A stretch of 64,000 nucleotides of DNA from Fimenecus sp052169395 (GCA_052169395.1 JBQNCN010000001.1:496001-560000); one strand, 5' to 3'; shown: positions 1-8,290, counted from the first letter of the stretch. The notes: generated by a model from the letters alone, not told the origin. Numbers and translations are program-made.

Positions 1-1478
1 ACATCATCTGTAAAACCAAGTTTTTTTGCTTTCAAAATAGTTTCTTTATCAATAGCACCTTTCATAAGATGCTTTTCCATATCCACAATAGTTTTAATCC
101 TGTTTAAAAACCACATATCAATTTTAGTGATTTCATAAATTTTTGAAAGCGGAATATCTTTGAAAATTGCAGCGGCAACCATAAACGCTCTCATATCATC
201 TATATTTGAAAGCTTTTCCATTATTTCATCAGAAGAAAGTAAAACAAGTTCAGGTAAAAGCATAGATTTTATATTACACTCAAGCGAATGAAATGCCTTT
301 TGAAGTGCACACTCAAAGGAACGTGAAATAGCCATAACCTCACCCGTTGCTTTCATTTGAGTGCCTAGGCTTCTGTCTGAATTTACAAATTTATCAAATG
401 GCCATTTAGGAATTTTAACAACGCAGTAATCAAGTGCAGGCTCAAAACTTGCAAATGTTTTTCCCGTTACGGCATTGGGAATTTCATCAAGTGTAAGTCC
501 CAAAGCAATTTTTGCTGCAACCCTTGCAATAGGATATCCCGTTGCTTTTGAAGCAAGTGCTGAAGACCGAGAAACTCTCGGATTAACTTCAATAACTGCA
601 TATTTAAAGCTGTTAGGGTGAAGTGCAAATTGTACATTACAACCACCCTCTATACCAAGTTCTGTAATTATATTAAGAGCGGAAGAACGCAGCATTTGAT
701 AATCTTTATCTGTAAGCGTTTGAGAAGGTGCAACAACAATTGAATCTCCCGTATGAACACCTACGGGATCAAAATTTTCCATATTGCATACTGTTATACA
801 TGAGCCTGCACTGTCTCGAATAACCTCATATTCGATTTCTTTCCATCCGCTTATACATTTTTCAATAAGCACCTCATTTACTCTTGAAAGACGCAAACCG
901 TTTGTGCAAATATCTATAAGCTCTTTTTCATCGTACGCAATTCCACCGCCTGTTCCTCCAAGTGTATATGCCGGACGCACAATAACGGGATACCCTATTT
1001 TTGAAGAAAAATCTACCGCCGAAGATACATCATGAACCACAAGAGATTCGATAACCGGTTCTCCGATTTTTTCCATTGTATCTTTAAATTCCTGTCTATC
1101 CTCAGCCTTTTTTATAGATTCCGCCTTAATACCTATTAAACGAACATTATTTTTTTCAAGCACTCCAAGCTCAGCAAGTTCCATCGCAAGATTAAGCCCA
1201 GTCTGACCGCCTAAAGACGGTAAAAGGCTGTCCGGTTTTTCTTTTTCAATAATTTTTGTTAGGGTAGGAATTGTCAGAGGCTCAATATATACTTTATCGG
1301 CAATATCTCCATCAGTCATTATTGTTGCAGGATTTGAATTTACAAGCACAACCTCACAGCCCTCTTCTCGAAGGCTTCGACATGCCTGAGTACCTGCATA
1401 GTCAAATTCTGCCGCCTGTCCGATTATAATAGGTCCTGAACCTATTACCATTACCTTTTTTATAGAAAGGTCTCTCAT
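1..1478 (-). CDS. carB: Carbamoyl-phosphate synthase large subunit, C-terminus beyond window
   Basis: Makes carbamoyl phosphate from glutamine-derived ammonia, bicarbonate and ATP for pyrimidine and arginine synthesis. I translated the minus strand from the ATG at 1478. The first 492 codons contain the start MRDLSIKKVMVIGSGPI, then EFDYAGTQA, VNSNPATIMTD, the first ATP-grasp domain with RPAYTLGGTGGG near residues 170-180, and the substrate-binding stretch EVNPRVSRSSALASKATGYP near 300. This is the N-terminal half of an approximately 1,070-residue protein; the rest lies left of the window. The start codon overlaps the carA stop as ATGA, so the two subunits are translationally coupled. The reading frame is open throughout. 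Identity is very secure; only the missing C-terminus cannot be judged. Confidence 0.97.
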   Translation of the reverse strand, partial: MRDLSIKKVMVIGSGPIIIGQAAEFDYAGTQACRSLREEGCEVVLVNSNPATIMTDGDIADKVYIEPLTIPTLTKIIEKEKPDSLLPSLGGQTGLNLAMELAELGVLEKNNVRLIGIKAESIKKAEDRQEFKDTMEKIGEPVIESLVVHDVSSAVDFSSKIGYPVIVRPAYTLGGTGGGIAYDEKELIDICTNGLRLSRVNEVLIEKCISGWKEIEYEVIRDSAGSCITVCNMENFDPVGVHTGDSIVVAPSQTLTDKDYQMLRSSALNIITELGIEGGCNVQFALHPNSFKYAVIEVNPRVSRSSALASKATGYPIARVAAKIALGLTLDEIPNAVTGKTFASFEPALDYCVVKIPKWPFDKFVNSDRSLGTQMKATGEVMAISRSFECALQKAFHSLECNIKSMLLPELVLLSSDEIMEKLSNIDDMRAFMVAAAIFKDIPLSKIYEITKIDMWFLNRIKTIVDMEKHLMKGAIDKETILKAKKLGFTDD

Positions 1479-2554
1479 TCGTATCTTCCACCTTTGACTG
1501 CTCTTAAAAATTTATCAAATAAAAACGAAGTATCTCTTGGACCTGCGTTCGCCTCTGGATGAAACTGTACCGTATAAACCGGGAAATCATTATATTTAAT
1601 ACCTTCCACAGTCTTATCATTCACATTTATACAGGCTATTTCGGAATTTTTTGGAAGAGGCTCGGCACAAACCATATATCCGTGATTCTGTGTTGAAATA
1701 AAAGTTCTATCAATATCAGAAAATTTAACAGGATGGTTCGCTCCTCTATGTCCGAATTTCATTTTTTCAGTTTTACCACCATTCGCAAGCGCTGTAAGTT
1801 GATGTCCCAAACAAATAGCAAAAATCGGAATCTTTGAAAAGCAAAGCTTTTTTATCTGTTCAATTTGAAATGTGCATTTTGCAGGATCACCCGGTCCGTT
1901 TGAAAGCATAATTCCATCATAATTTCCCAAAAGAATTTCTTTGGCAGAAGATCCCGCGGGATAAACATCTACAATACAGTTTCTTTCCACAAGAGAATTT
2001 ATAATATTATATTTTGTACCATAATCTATAAGAGCTATTTTAAATCCGTTGTTTGCCGCTCCATAAACTGTTTTTATCTTTGTAGAAACACTTTCAACAA
2101 GTTTTTCCTGACTAAATTCTCTTATTTTTTTATAAAGCCTATCCTTATCTGAAATATCATCAGTAATTATTCCTATCATTGTGCCGGAACTCCGCAATTT
2201 TTTAGTAAGAGCTCTTGTATCAACATCACAAAGACAGGGAATATGATATTCCTTCAAAAGTTCATGCAACATCCCCTCATTTCTGAAATTTGACGGAGTA
2301 TCTGACATTTCTCTTATAATAAAACAAAGAGGTTGAAGCTTTTCGGACTCAAAGTCCTCACGCTCAACCCCATAATTGCCTATCATCGGATAGGTCATTA
2401 CAACACCTTGCCCTGCATATGACGGATCTGTTAAAATTTCAATGTAGCCGGTCATAGAGGTATTAAACACAACCTCACATACCGTTTCTTTAAAATCACC
2501 ACGGCATTCACCTTTGAATACTGTGCCGTCTTCAAACAAAAGATACCCTTTCAT
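1475..2554 (-). CDS. carA: Carbamoyl-phosphate synthase small (glutaminase) subunit
   Basis: Hydrolyses glutamine and channels ammonia to CarB. The 359-residue length is normal for the family. The N-terminal CPSase_sm_chain domain begins MKGYLLFEDGTVFKGE and contains TGYIEILTDPSYAGQ. The C-terminal class I glutamine amidotransferase domain has the oxyanion motif SNGPGDP, nucleophile Cys248 in AICLGHQ, and His332/Glu334 in QFHPE, so the triad is intact. It overlaps carB by 4 bp and is the first gene of the pair. A minus-strand promoter (TTGAAA, 17 bp, TAAAAT at 2588-2616) precedes it. I see no PyrR-type attenuator in the short leader. Confidence 0.97.
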   Translation of the reverse strand: MKGYLLFEDGTVFKGECRGDFKETVCEVVFNTSMTGYIEILTDPSYAGQGVVMTYPMIGNYGVEREDFESEKLQPLCFIIREMSDTPSNFRNEGMLHELLKEYHIPCLCDVDTRALTKKLRSSGTMIGIITDDISDKDRLYKKIREFSQEKLVESVSTKIKTVYGAANNGFKIALIDYGTKYNIINSLVERNCIVDVYPAGSSAKEILLGNYDGIMLSNGPGDPAKCTFQIEQIKKLCFSKIPIFAICLGHQLTALANGGKTEKMKFGHRGANHPVKFSDIDRTFISTQNHGYMVCAEPLPKNSEIACINVNDKTVEGIKYNDFPVYTVQFHPEANAGPRDTSFLFDKFLRAVKGGRYE

Positions 2555-2587
2555 TAAACGCCTTTTTATTATATAATCACTTTAAAA

Positions 2588-2616
2588 ATTTTATCATAAC
2601 ATTATAATTTTTTCAA
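2588..2616 (-). promoter_or_regulatory. Promoter of carAB
   Basis: On the minus strand TTGAAA (2616-2611) and TAAAAT (2593-2588) are separated by 17 bp, about 35 bp upstream of carA. The same 70-bp gap also holds a plus-strand TATAAT (2603-2608), so the two divergent promoters overlap. Confidence 0.6.
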
Positions 2617-2625
2617 ATAAAAAAT

Positions 2626-3144
2626 ATGAATATAAAAGATTGCATTATTATAAAAGAAGACCGAAAAACTCTATCTTTAACTGTTAATAAACAGCTGAAG
2701 GTTGTTGTTAAGATGCCGAAATCTTACAACTTGAAAAAAGTTGAAACTTTTATAAATTCTCATCTAAATTTTATTGAAACCCAAAAAAATAGAATCATCG
2801 AAGAAAATATATTTTTCGAAAAATTTTCAAATGAAGAATTAAAAAAACAAGCAAAAGAAATAATACTTCCGCTTGTAGAAAAATATTCAAAACTTATGAA
2901 CGTAAAACCATCTTATGTACATTTTACTAAAGCTAAATCACGCTACGGATCATGCAATTACAAAAAAGGAATTTGTTTTTCTGTTTATCTTATAAGATAT
3001 TCGGAAACAGCAATTTCATCAGTTGTAGTACACGAGCTTGCGCACATAAACAATATGAACCATCAAAAAGCTTTTTATGATACGGTGCTTAAATATATGC
3101 CGGACTACTTTGAAAGGCAAAAAGAACTAAAAAATGATTTTTAA
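2626..3144 (+). CDS. YgjP-like (DUF45/M48-type) metallopeptidase domain protein
   Basis: Small cytoplasmic predicted zinc-dependent hydrolase of the YgjP/DUF45 family; no signal peptide or membrane segment. The family hallmarks are at the C-terminus: SRYGSC at 105-110, then the zinc motif HELAH at 136-140 with a third ligand His146 in NMNHQKAF. At 172 residues it is shorter than many members (about 220-240) because the N-terminal strand region is abbreviated. The substrate of the family is not settled. The start is the first ATG in the frame; there is no Shine-Dalgarno and a plus-strand TATAAT ends only 17 bp upstream, so the message may be nearly leaderless. Monocistronic, divergent from carAB. 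Confidence 0.8.
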   Translation: MNIKDCIIIKEDRKTLSLTVNKQLKVVVKMPKSYNLKKVETFINSHLNFIETQKNRIIEENIFFEKFSNEELKKQAKEIILPLVEKYSKLMNVKPSYVHFTKAKSRYGSCNYKKGICFSVYLIRYSETAISSVVVHELAHINNMNHQKAFYDTVLKYMPDYFERQKELKNDF

Positions 3145-3149
3145 TGTTG

Positions 3150-3296
3150 GGTAAAAAGAAAATATAATAACTGCTATGGGCAATTTATTACAATTAGGTT
3201 GAAAAAATGTTAGAGGTTTCTGTTTTTTAGTAAAAAGCAAAAACCTCAATATACAGCAAAATTTCTAAAATCCGCTATATATCGAGGTTTTTAATG
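3150..3296 (-). repeat. tRNA-linked repeat, copy A (behind tRNA-His)
   Basis: Non-coding sequence running straight on from the 3' CCA of tRNA-His. Read on the minus strand it has an imperfect stem (AAAACCTCGATATATAGC pairing with GCTGTATATTGAGGTTTT), then a T-rich tract, TTTTTTCAACCTA and CATAGCAGTT. The same order of blocks follows the initiator tRNA at 22610-22745 on the plus strand. The stem plus T-run could serve as the tRNA-His terminator, but the similarity extends about 75 bp past the stem, which a terminator does not explain. Confidence 0.75.
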
Positions 3297-3374
3297 TGGG
3301 GTGGAATATCGGGTTCGAACCGACGGTCTCCGGTTCCACAGACCGGCGCTTTAACCAGCTAAGCTAATTCCACC
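3297..3374 (-). tRNA. tRNA-His (anticodon GTG)
   Basis: Complete cloverleaf on the minus strand with encoded CCA (3299-3297). The anticodon loop CTGTGGA gives GTG. The histidine-specific extra base G-1 (3374) is present opposite C73 (3300), giving an eight-pair acceptor stem, which fixes the identity independently of the anticodon. Confidence 0.97.
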
Positions 3375-3406
3375 ATATTTAAAGACAGTGTCTTCAACGA
3401 ATTGAT

Positions 3407-3435
3407 ATTATAAATGTAATATCAGAATTTGTCAA
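3407..3435 (-). promoter_or_regulatory. Promoter of tRNA-His
   Basis: Minus-strand TTGACA (3435-3430), 17-bp spacer, TATAAT (3412-3407): a near-consensus sigma-A promoter 33 bp from the mature tRNA 5' end. Confidence 0.85.
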
Positions 3436-3464
3436 GAAAAGACCTGTCTTTTTTCTTTATATAC

Positions 3465-3671
3465 TTAAAAATAAAACATTTCTTCAAATTGCTTATCTAA
3501 AGCAACGCAAAGAAGAAGTGCAAGCTTTGCCGTGGGAACAAACTCTCCCCTTTCAATAGAGGATATTGTATTTCTCGATACGCATACCATATCTGCAAGA
3601 GCCTGCTGAGAAAGGTTTTGTTCCTCTCTGAATTTTTTTAGATTATTTTTTAAAATAAGTTTATTGTCCAT
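3465..3671 (-). CDS. Small XRE-family HTH transcriptional regulator
   Basis: A 68-residue Cro/CI-type helix-turn-helix protein and little else. The HTH core is LSQQALADMVCVSRNTISSI at about residues 19-38, followed by the ERG(E)F turn and a short C-terminal helix ending EEMFYF, as in YozG-like regulators. Its ATG overlaps the stop of the upstream membrane-protein gene by one base (TAATG), so the two are co-translated. The operon promoter carries a perfect inverted repeat at +1 with a further half site over the -35 box, which suggests this protein represses its own operon; that is inference. Confidence 0.85.
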   Translation of the reverse strand: MDNKLILKNNLKKFREEQNLSQQALADMVCVSRNTISSIERGEFVPTAKLALLLCVALDKQFEEMFYF

Positions 3672-4006
3672 TATTTTCCTATCTTTTCACCAACAATACG
3701 CAAAATATATAATACAATCCAACCTACTAAAAGTATTATTTCCATAATACCAATCCATATATATCTCTTATTTTTCAGCCTTGAATATAAATATAAATTT
3801 TCAACTGCCATTATCGAAGTATATACACACCAAATTTCAATATTAGCCTTATTATATAACAACAAACTTATAAGAGCAAAAAGCATACATACTACGCCAC
3901 CTACAGCTTTTGCATACTTTGATGCCGTTCCGATAACGACACGCTCCATTTCGTCTAATCCCTTATCTTCATTCTTAATCTTTTCCAAAATTTCTTTTTT
4001 ATCCAT
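3671..4006 (-). CDS. Small membrane protein paired with XRE regulator (DUF6442-like)
   Basis: 111 residues: an amphipathic, charged N-terminus (MDKKEILEKIKNEDKGLDEM) followed by three hydrophobic segments (about 43-60, 65-78 and 87-104). It resembles the small membrane proteins found upstream of YozG-like regulators and sometimes labelled DUF6442; no activity is known to me. I place the start at the ATG at 4006 because AAGAGGA sits just upstream; the longer open frame to 4105 would run back through the promoter and operator. First gene of a two-gene operon with the HTH regulator. Confidence 0.65.
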   Translation of the reverse strand: MDKKEILEKIKNEDKGLDEMERVVIGTASKYAKAVGGVVCMLFALISLLLYNKANIEIWCVYTSIMAVENLYLYSRLKNKRYIWIGIMEIILLVGWIVLYILRIVGEKIGK

Positions 4007-4019
4007 TTTTAATCCTCTT

Positions 4020-4072
4020 ATGACAAGTTTACTTGTCATAGGTATGATAGCATTGCAAAATAAACTTGTCAA
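4020..4072 (-). promoter_or_regulatory. Promoter and palindromic operator of the XRE operon
   Basis: Minus-strand TTGACA (4072-4067), 17-bp spacer, TATCAT (4049-4044). Downstream of the -10, over the expected start site, lies an inverted repeat with 9-bp perfect arms, ATGACAAGTTTACTTGTCAT (4020-4039). A further half site ACTTGTCA (4064-4071) overlaps the -35. Binding there would block RNA polymerase, fitting autorepression by the HTH protein. Confidence 0.75.
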
Positions 4073-4084
4073 GATATTTTGATA

Positions 4085-4113
4085 AAAAGCAAAAAACGCA
4101 GGCAACGCCTGCG
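4085..4113 (-). terminator. Terminator after rpsI
   Basis: Minus-strand hairpin ACGCAGGC-GTT-GCCTGCGT followed by TTTTT, 16 bp beyond the rpsI stop. Confidence 0.85.
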
Positions 4114-4128
4114 TTAGATTTTGAAAAA

Positions 4129-4527
4129 TTATCTCTTTGAGAACTGAGGTGCTCTTCTTGCGCCCTTGAGACCGTACTTCTTTCTTTCTTTCATTCTCGG
4201 GTCTCTGGTTAAAAATCCTGCCGCTTTTAAATCATGACGAAGAGTTTCATCGAACTCACAAAGAGCTCTTGAAATTCCGTGACGAATTGCACCCGCCTGA
4301 CCGGTTACACCACCACCGGAAACATTGACAACAACATCAAACTTTGAAGCCGTATCCGTCAAAACAAGTGGCTGACGAGCAACAGTTTTTAATGTATCAA
4401 GACCAAAATATTCTTCAATATCTCTTCCATTGATAGTAATTTTACCATCACCTGCATAAAGTCTTACTCTAGCAACAGATTTTTTCCTTCTGCCTGTTCC
4501 GTAATAGAAAGGATTTGATTCGTACAT
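4129..4527 (-). CDS. rpsI: 30S ribosomal protein S9
   Basis: 132 residues, normal length. Family marks: GTGRRKKSVARVRL at the start, NGRDIEEYFG, VSGGGVTGQAGAIRHGISRAL in the middle and the basic C-terminal tail ending QFSKR, which reaches toward the P-site tRNA in known ribosomes. Lies 13 bp after rplM in the usual rplM-rpsI order and is followed by a terminator. Confidence 0.98.
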   Translation of the reverse strand: MYESNPFYYGTGRRKKSVARVRLYAGDGKITINGRDIEEYFGLDTLKTVARQPLVLTDTASKFDVVVNVSGGGVTGQAGAIRHGISRALCEFDETLRHDLKAAGFLTRDPRMKERKKYGLKGARRAPQFSKR

Positions 4528-4540
4528 TTAATTCCCTCCC

Positions 4541-4969
4541 TTAAAATTCTTTCACTTCGGGTTTCTGAGCAGCGTGTGTGTGCTCTGCACCCTTAAATAC
4601 ATGAAGTCTTGTGAGCTGCTTTCTTCCAAGAGAGTTTGCAGGAACCATTCCCTTAACCGCCTTTGTTATAACAAACTCCGGCTTTTCCTTAAGAAGAGTG
4701 CCGTACTGCACTTTTTTCATATTTCCGATATAACCTGTGTGATGATAGTACATTTTCTTTTCTGCTTTTGCGCCTGTGAGAACAACCTTTTCCGCATTGA
4801 TTACAATTATGTTATCACCGCAATCAACATGCGGTACAAAAATCGGCTTTCCCTTTCCTCTTAAAAGATCAGCTGCAGCAACTGCAACTTCACCAAGAGT
4901 TCTTCCCTCAGCGTCAAGAACATACCATTTGCGTTCAATTTCCGCTGCCTTCGGCATGAAAGTTGACAT
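4541..4969 (-). CDS. rplM: 50S ribosomal protein L13
   Basis: 142 residues from MSTFMPKAAEIERKWYVLDA, standard length. Contains the family signatures GRTLGEVA, RGKGKPIFVPHVDCGD and the C-terminal LHVFKGAEHTHAAQKP. The start is the ATG at 4969 because GGAGG lies 8 bp upstream; the open frame extends to 5119 only by running back through the promoter. First gene of the rplM-rpsI operon. Confidence 0.97.
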   Translation of the reverse strand: MSTFMPKAAEIERKWYVLDAEGRTLGEVAVAAADLLRGKGKPIFVPHVDCGDNIIVINAEKVVLTGAKAEKKMYYHHTGYIGNMKKVQYGTLLKEKPEFVITKAVKGMVPANSLGRKQLTRLHVFKGAEHTHAAQKPEVKEF

Positions 4970-5000
4970 AATCATTCCTCCGTTTTTAAATTGCTTGCAT

Positions 5001-5029
5001 ATATTACAACTGAAAAAGACTTTTGTCAA
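5001..5029 (-). promoter_or_regulatory. Promoter of rplM-rpsI
   Basis: Minus-strand TTGACA (5029-5024), 17-bp spacer, TAATAT (5006-5001), about 32 bp from the rplM start codon. The leader is too short (about 25 nt) for an elaborate L13 leader structure. Confidence 0.85.
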
Positions 5030-5135
5030 CCTTAATTTTAATAAATTTGTTTTATTTTTTATATTAAATCGTTTTTTCTGTTGTTTTCGGCTTTTTTTAC
5101 CGTTAAATCTCTTTCTCAAAATATATAAAAGTAAG

Positions 5136-5163
5136 TTGAAATTTGTATTACAATGCTTATAAT
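5136..5163 (+). promoter_or_regulatory. Promoter of DUF975-GH95 operon
   Basis: TTGAAA (5136-5141), 16-bp spacer, TATAAT (5158-5163), 30 bp upstream of the ATG at 5193, with GGAGG just before the start. Confidence 0.7.
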
Positions 5164-5192
5164 TATAATTATAGTTTATATAGGAGGTTAGT

Positions 5193-5951
5193 ATGATATA
5201 TTATACATTCAACCGAATAGGTATAAAAAGTGAGGCCAAACAGCTTCTACAAAACAATTCACTTTGGTTTAAGGCATTTTTCACTATATTTCCCGTCTTA
5301 ATTTTTGCAAATTTTTCATCCCAATTTCAAATTTACAGATATATTTATCTTATACATAAATATGGAAAAAATTTTTTCTTACAAAACCTTCCTAAAACAA
5401 GTACAATTTATCTTGCAAATCTTTTATACGCTTTAACCTTTTTAAGCATTCCGTTTTTTATTTCCATTTCAGGATATTTTCTTAATATTTTAAGGCAAAA
5501 AAATCCAAATTTTACAAGTCTTTATAAAGAAACATTTAAAAATTTCGGTAATTACTTTACAATTTCAATAATAAGCGGAATAATAATATTTGCATCATCT
5601 ATGGTTTTTATTATTCCGGGAATTATTGCCTCTATGATTTTAAGTCAGATAAATTATATAATTCACGACAATCCCGATCTTACTCCGACACAAGTAATGA
5701 AAATGTCACAACTTATGACAAAAGGATATAAATGGCAACTTTTAGAAATGTATGTAAGTTTTATAGGCTGGTATTTACTTATCCCACTTACATTCGGTAT
5801 TATTTCAATATACATATATCCATATTTTGAAATAACAAAAGCAATGTACTATGAAAATCTTAAAAAACTTGCAATAGAAAACGGCGTTATTGCCGCCGAA
5901 GCCTTTATCCCCGCAACAGAAGTTAAACACATGGGAAATTTAAATAATTGA
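5193..5951 (+). CDS. DUF975-family integral membrane protein
   Basis: 252 residues with about five hydrophobic segments: roughly 28-44, 78-95, 122-150 (containing FIIPGIIASM) and 185-205. The motif set, SEAKQLLQNN at the start, FIIPGIIA, then MTKGYKWQLLEMYVSFIGWYLL, is that of DUF975 proteins, of unknown function. ATG with a strong GGAGG. Its stop overlaps the TTG start of the fucosidase gene, so the two are coupled; why a DUF975 protein travels with a GH95 enzyme is unknown. Both genes are even richer in A than their surroundings. Confidence 0.75.
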   Translation: MIYYTFNRIGIKSEAKQLLQNNSLWFKAFFTIFPVLIFANFSSQFQIYRYIYLIHKYGKNFFLQNLPKTSTIYLANLLYALTFLSIPFFISISGYFLNILRQKNPNFTSLYKETFKNFGNYFTISIISGIIIFASSMVFIIPGIIASMILSQINYIIHDNPDLTPTQVMKMSQLMTKGYKWQLLEMYVSFIGWYLLIPLTFGIISIYIYPYFEITKAMYYENLKKLAIENGVIAAEAFIPATEVKHMGNLNN

Positions 5952-8137
5952 AGGATTATATAATCAAATTTAATAAACCTGCTGCAAAAAATCACAGCGG
6001 ATTTCAAAGAGAAGCCCTTTCCATTGGAAACGGCTTTCTTGGTATAAGTGTTTTTGGAGATCCGTTATCCGAACTCATTCAAATAAATGAAAAATCTCTT
6101 TGGACGGGAGGGCCTTCAAAAAAAAGACCTGATTATAACGGAGGAAATAAAAACAACGGATATAAAACGCTTTTAGCTGTTCAAAAAGCAGTAAAAGAAA
6201 AAGATATTTTAAAAAGCAATAATAATATATCAGCTCTTACAGGTGAAAAAAACGGATATGGAGCATATCAAAATTTAGGCAATATAAATTTATCAATAAA
6301 AAATAACGGTAAAATTAAATCATACGAACGATTTCACAATATAAGTTGTGGTGAAATCGTAACAAAATTCAAACTTGATAATAATAATATAACAAGAAAA
6401 CACCTTGCATGTTTTTCACATAATGTTATTTTAACGCAAATAACAAGTATGAAACCCATTAATTTTACAGTTGATTTAAAGCTTGCACATAAAGCAGAAT
6501 ATATTTTTTGTGAAAATTCAATATACGGATTTGGAGCTCTTGAAGACAACAATTTACAGTTTGGAGCATTTATTAAAATATATGGAAACGGAAAGGCACA
6601 TAATATTGGCGACAAGCTTGTTATTGAAAATTCAACAAATTCATATATTGCTTTTACTGCTGAAACAAACTATTCAGACAACTATCCGATTTACAGAAAC
6701 GGAAATCCGAAAGAAAAAATCAAAAAAACAATACAAACCTTTGAAAAAAATAGTATTGAAAAAATAATCAAAAACGCCTCAAAATATTATAAAAGCCGTA
6801 TAAACAAATTTGATATTGAACTTGGCGGAAAATATAATGGAGAAACATCAAAAGAGCTTTTAAGAAATTATAGATACGGAAAAAATAAATCTTTAAAAAG
6901 ATATCTTGAAGAACTGCTTATCCAATATGGCAGAGCTTGTATCATCGGATCTTCATATAAAGATGAGGTTCTACCTGCAAATTTACAAGGAGTTTGGAAT
7001 GACAGCAATACACCTATATGGAGTTCAGACTATCATCTAAATATAAATTTTCAAATGATATATTCACATTGTGCCTGCACAGGACTTTTTGATGAAATGC
7101 AGCCTATGCTTCGCTTTATGAATGCACAAAGAGCTCCAGGACGAATTACCGCAGAGCTTTACCATGGCATAAAGTCAAAGAAAAATGAAGAAAACGGATT
7201 TATATGTCACACACAATTAACACCATTCGGATGGACATGTCCCGGTTGGAATTTTTATTGGGGCTGGTCCACAGCAGCAGCCGCTTGGGCGGTTTATAAA
7301 TGTTATGAATATTATGAATATACAAACGATTATAATACCTTAAAAAATGAAATTTATCCGCTAATAAAAGAAAGCTGCACATTTTACATGAAAAACCTTA
7401 TATATGATGAAAAAAATGACAGGCTTTTAAGTACTCCCACATATTCACCTGAACAAGGACCTATAACCAACGGAAATACTTATGAACAGAGTCTTATATA
7501 TATGCTTTTTGATATAGCCGAAAAAGCTGCAGATATAATCAATGACTTTGAATTTTTAGCAAAAATCAAAAAAATAAAAAGCAAACTTAAACCGCTAGAA
7601 ATAAATAAAATTGGTATGATAAAAGAATGGTATAATGAAGATGATTGGTTTAGCGGAAGTTTTTCATGGAAATTTATGAAATCAACAAAAAGACAAAAAC
7701 ATCATAGACATGTCTCTCATCTTTTAGGTCTTTATCCCGGGAAATTATTTGAAAATAACGAAACACTTTTACTTGCAGCTGAAAAATCCTTATATGACAG
7801 AGGCATAGGAATAAGAGGTCCCGGATGGTCAAAAGCTTTTAAGTCTTGTCTTTGGGCAAGACTTAAAAATGGTGATAATGCATACAAAGAATTTTCCAGT
7901 CTAATCAAACATAATATTTATATTAATATGAAAGATTTTCATCCGCCATTTCAATTAGACGGTAACTGTGGACTTACAAAATCCGCCTGTGAAATGATTT
8001 TATATAATGGAAAAAATAACATTGAATTTTTACCTGCATTACCAAAAGAATGGAAAAACGGAAGTATAAAAGGAATTTATGCAACAAATAAACAAAAATT
8101 TAATTTCACTTGGGAAAATGGAAAAAAAACAAAATAA
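5948..8137 (+). CDS. GH95-family alpha-L-fucosidase (glycoside hydrolase)
   Basis: 729 residues, close to the usual 730-800 for family 95, which removes terminal alpha-1,2-linked fucose (some members take alpha-L-galactose) by inversion. The N-terminal beta domain opens with KPAAKNHSGFQREALSIGNGFLG and INEKSLWTGGP. The catalytic (alpha/alpha)6 barrel shows NLQGVWND and HLNINFQM, the TYSPEQGP segment carrying the presumed acid Glu, and FQLDGNCGL with the presumed Asp. No signal peptide: predicted intracellular, acting on imported oligosaccharides. The start is TTG overlapping the DUF975 stop (TTGA); the next in-frame ATG would remove conserved sequence. A terminator follows directly. Specificity within the family cannot be read from sequence alone. 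Confidence 0.88.
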   Translation: MKDYIIKFNKPAAKNHSGFQREALSIGNGFLGISVFGDPLSELIQINEKSLWTGGPSKKRPDYNGGNKNNGYKTLLAVQKAVKEKDILKSNNNISALTGEKNGYGAYQNLGNINLSIKNNGKIKSYERFHNISCGEIVTKFKLDNNNITRKHLACFSHNVILTQITSMKPINFTVDLKLAHKAEYIFCENSIYGFGALEDNNLQFGAFIKIYGNGKAHNIGDKLVIENSTNSYIAFTAETNYSDNYPIYRNGNPKEKIKKTIQTFEKNSIEKIIKNASKYYKSRINKFDIELGGKYNGETSKELLRNYRYGKNKSLKRYLEELLIQYGRACIIGSSYKDEVLPANLQGVWNDSNTPIWSSDYHLNINFQMIYSHCACTGLFDEMQPMLRFMNAQRAPGRITAELYHGIKSKKNEENGFICHTQLTPFGWTCPGWNFYWGWSTAAAAWAVYKCYEYYEYTNDYNTLKNEIYPLIKESCTFYMKNLIYDEKNDRLLSTPTYSPEQGPITNGNTYEQSLIYMLFDIAEKAADIINDFEFLAKIKKIKSKLKPLEINKIGMIKEWYNEDDWFSGSFSWKFMKSTKRQKHHRHVSHLLGLYPGKLFENNETLLLAAEKSLYDRGIGIRGPGWSKAFKSCLWARLKNGDNAYKEFSSLIKHNIYINMKDFHPPFQLDGNCGLTKSACEMILYNGKNNIEFLPALPKEWKNGSIKGIYATNKQKFNFTWENGKKTK

Positions 8138-8162
8138 AAGGCGGTTATTCCGCCTTTTATTT
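8136..8162 (+). terminator. Terminator after the GH95 gene
   Basis: Hairpin AAAAGGCGG-TTATT-CCGCCTTTT followed by ATTTAAT; it begins at the GH95 stop codon. Confidence 0.85.
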
Positions 8163-8179
8163 AATAATTTTTAAAAAAT

Positions 8180-8204
8180 AAAGGAAGATGATTTTCATCT
8201 TCCT
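8180..8204 (-). terminator. Terminator of the tRNA operon
   Basis: Directly behind tRNA-Cys on the minus strand: AAGGAAGATG-AAAAT-CATCTTCCTT, then TATTTTTTAA. Confidence 0.85.
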
Positions 8205-8278
8205 TGGAGGCGACACCCAGATTTGAACTGGGGATCAAGGTTTTGCAGACCCGCGCCTTACCACTTGGCTATGTCGCC
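8205..8278 (-). tRNA. tRNA-Cys (anticodon GCA)
   Basis: Minus-strand cloverleaf, 74 nt with encoded CCA (8207-8205) and discriminator U. Anticodon loop CTGCAAA gives GCA. Last gene of the five-tRNA operon, separated from tRNA-Gly by a terminator-like hairpin. Confidence 0.96.
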
Positions 8279-8290
8279 ATATTAACTTCT

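Noticed and set aside
784..1035. An 83-codon plus-strand frame.
   Set aside because: Antisense to carB.
4985..5120. A structured L13-type leader RNA before rplM.
   Set aside because: The promoter is only ~30 bp from the start codon, leaving no room for such a leader.
4574..5162. Plus-strand frames (96 and 128 codons) over rplM and its promoter.
   Set aside because: Shadows of the L13 gene and its leader.
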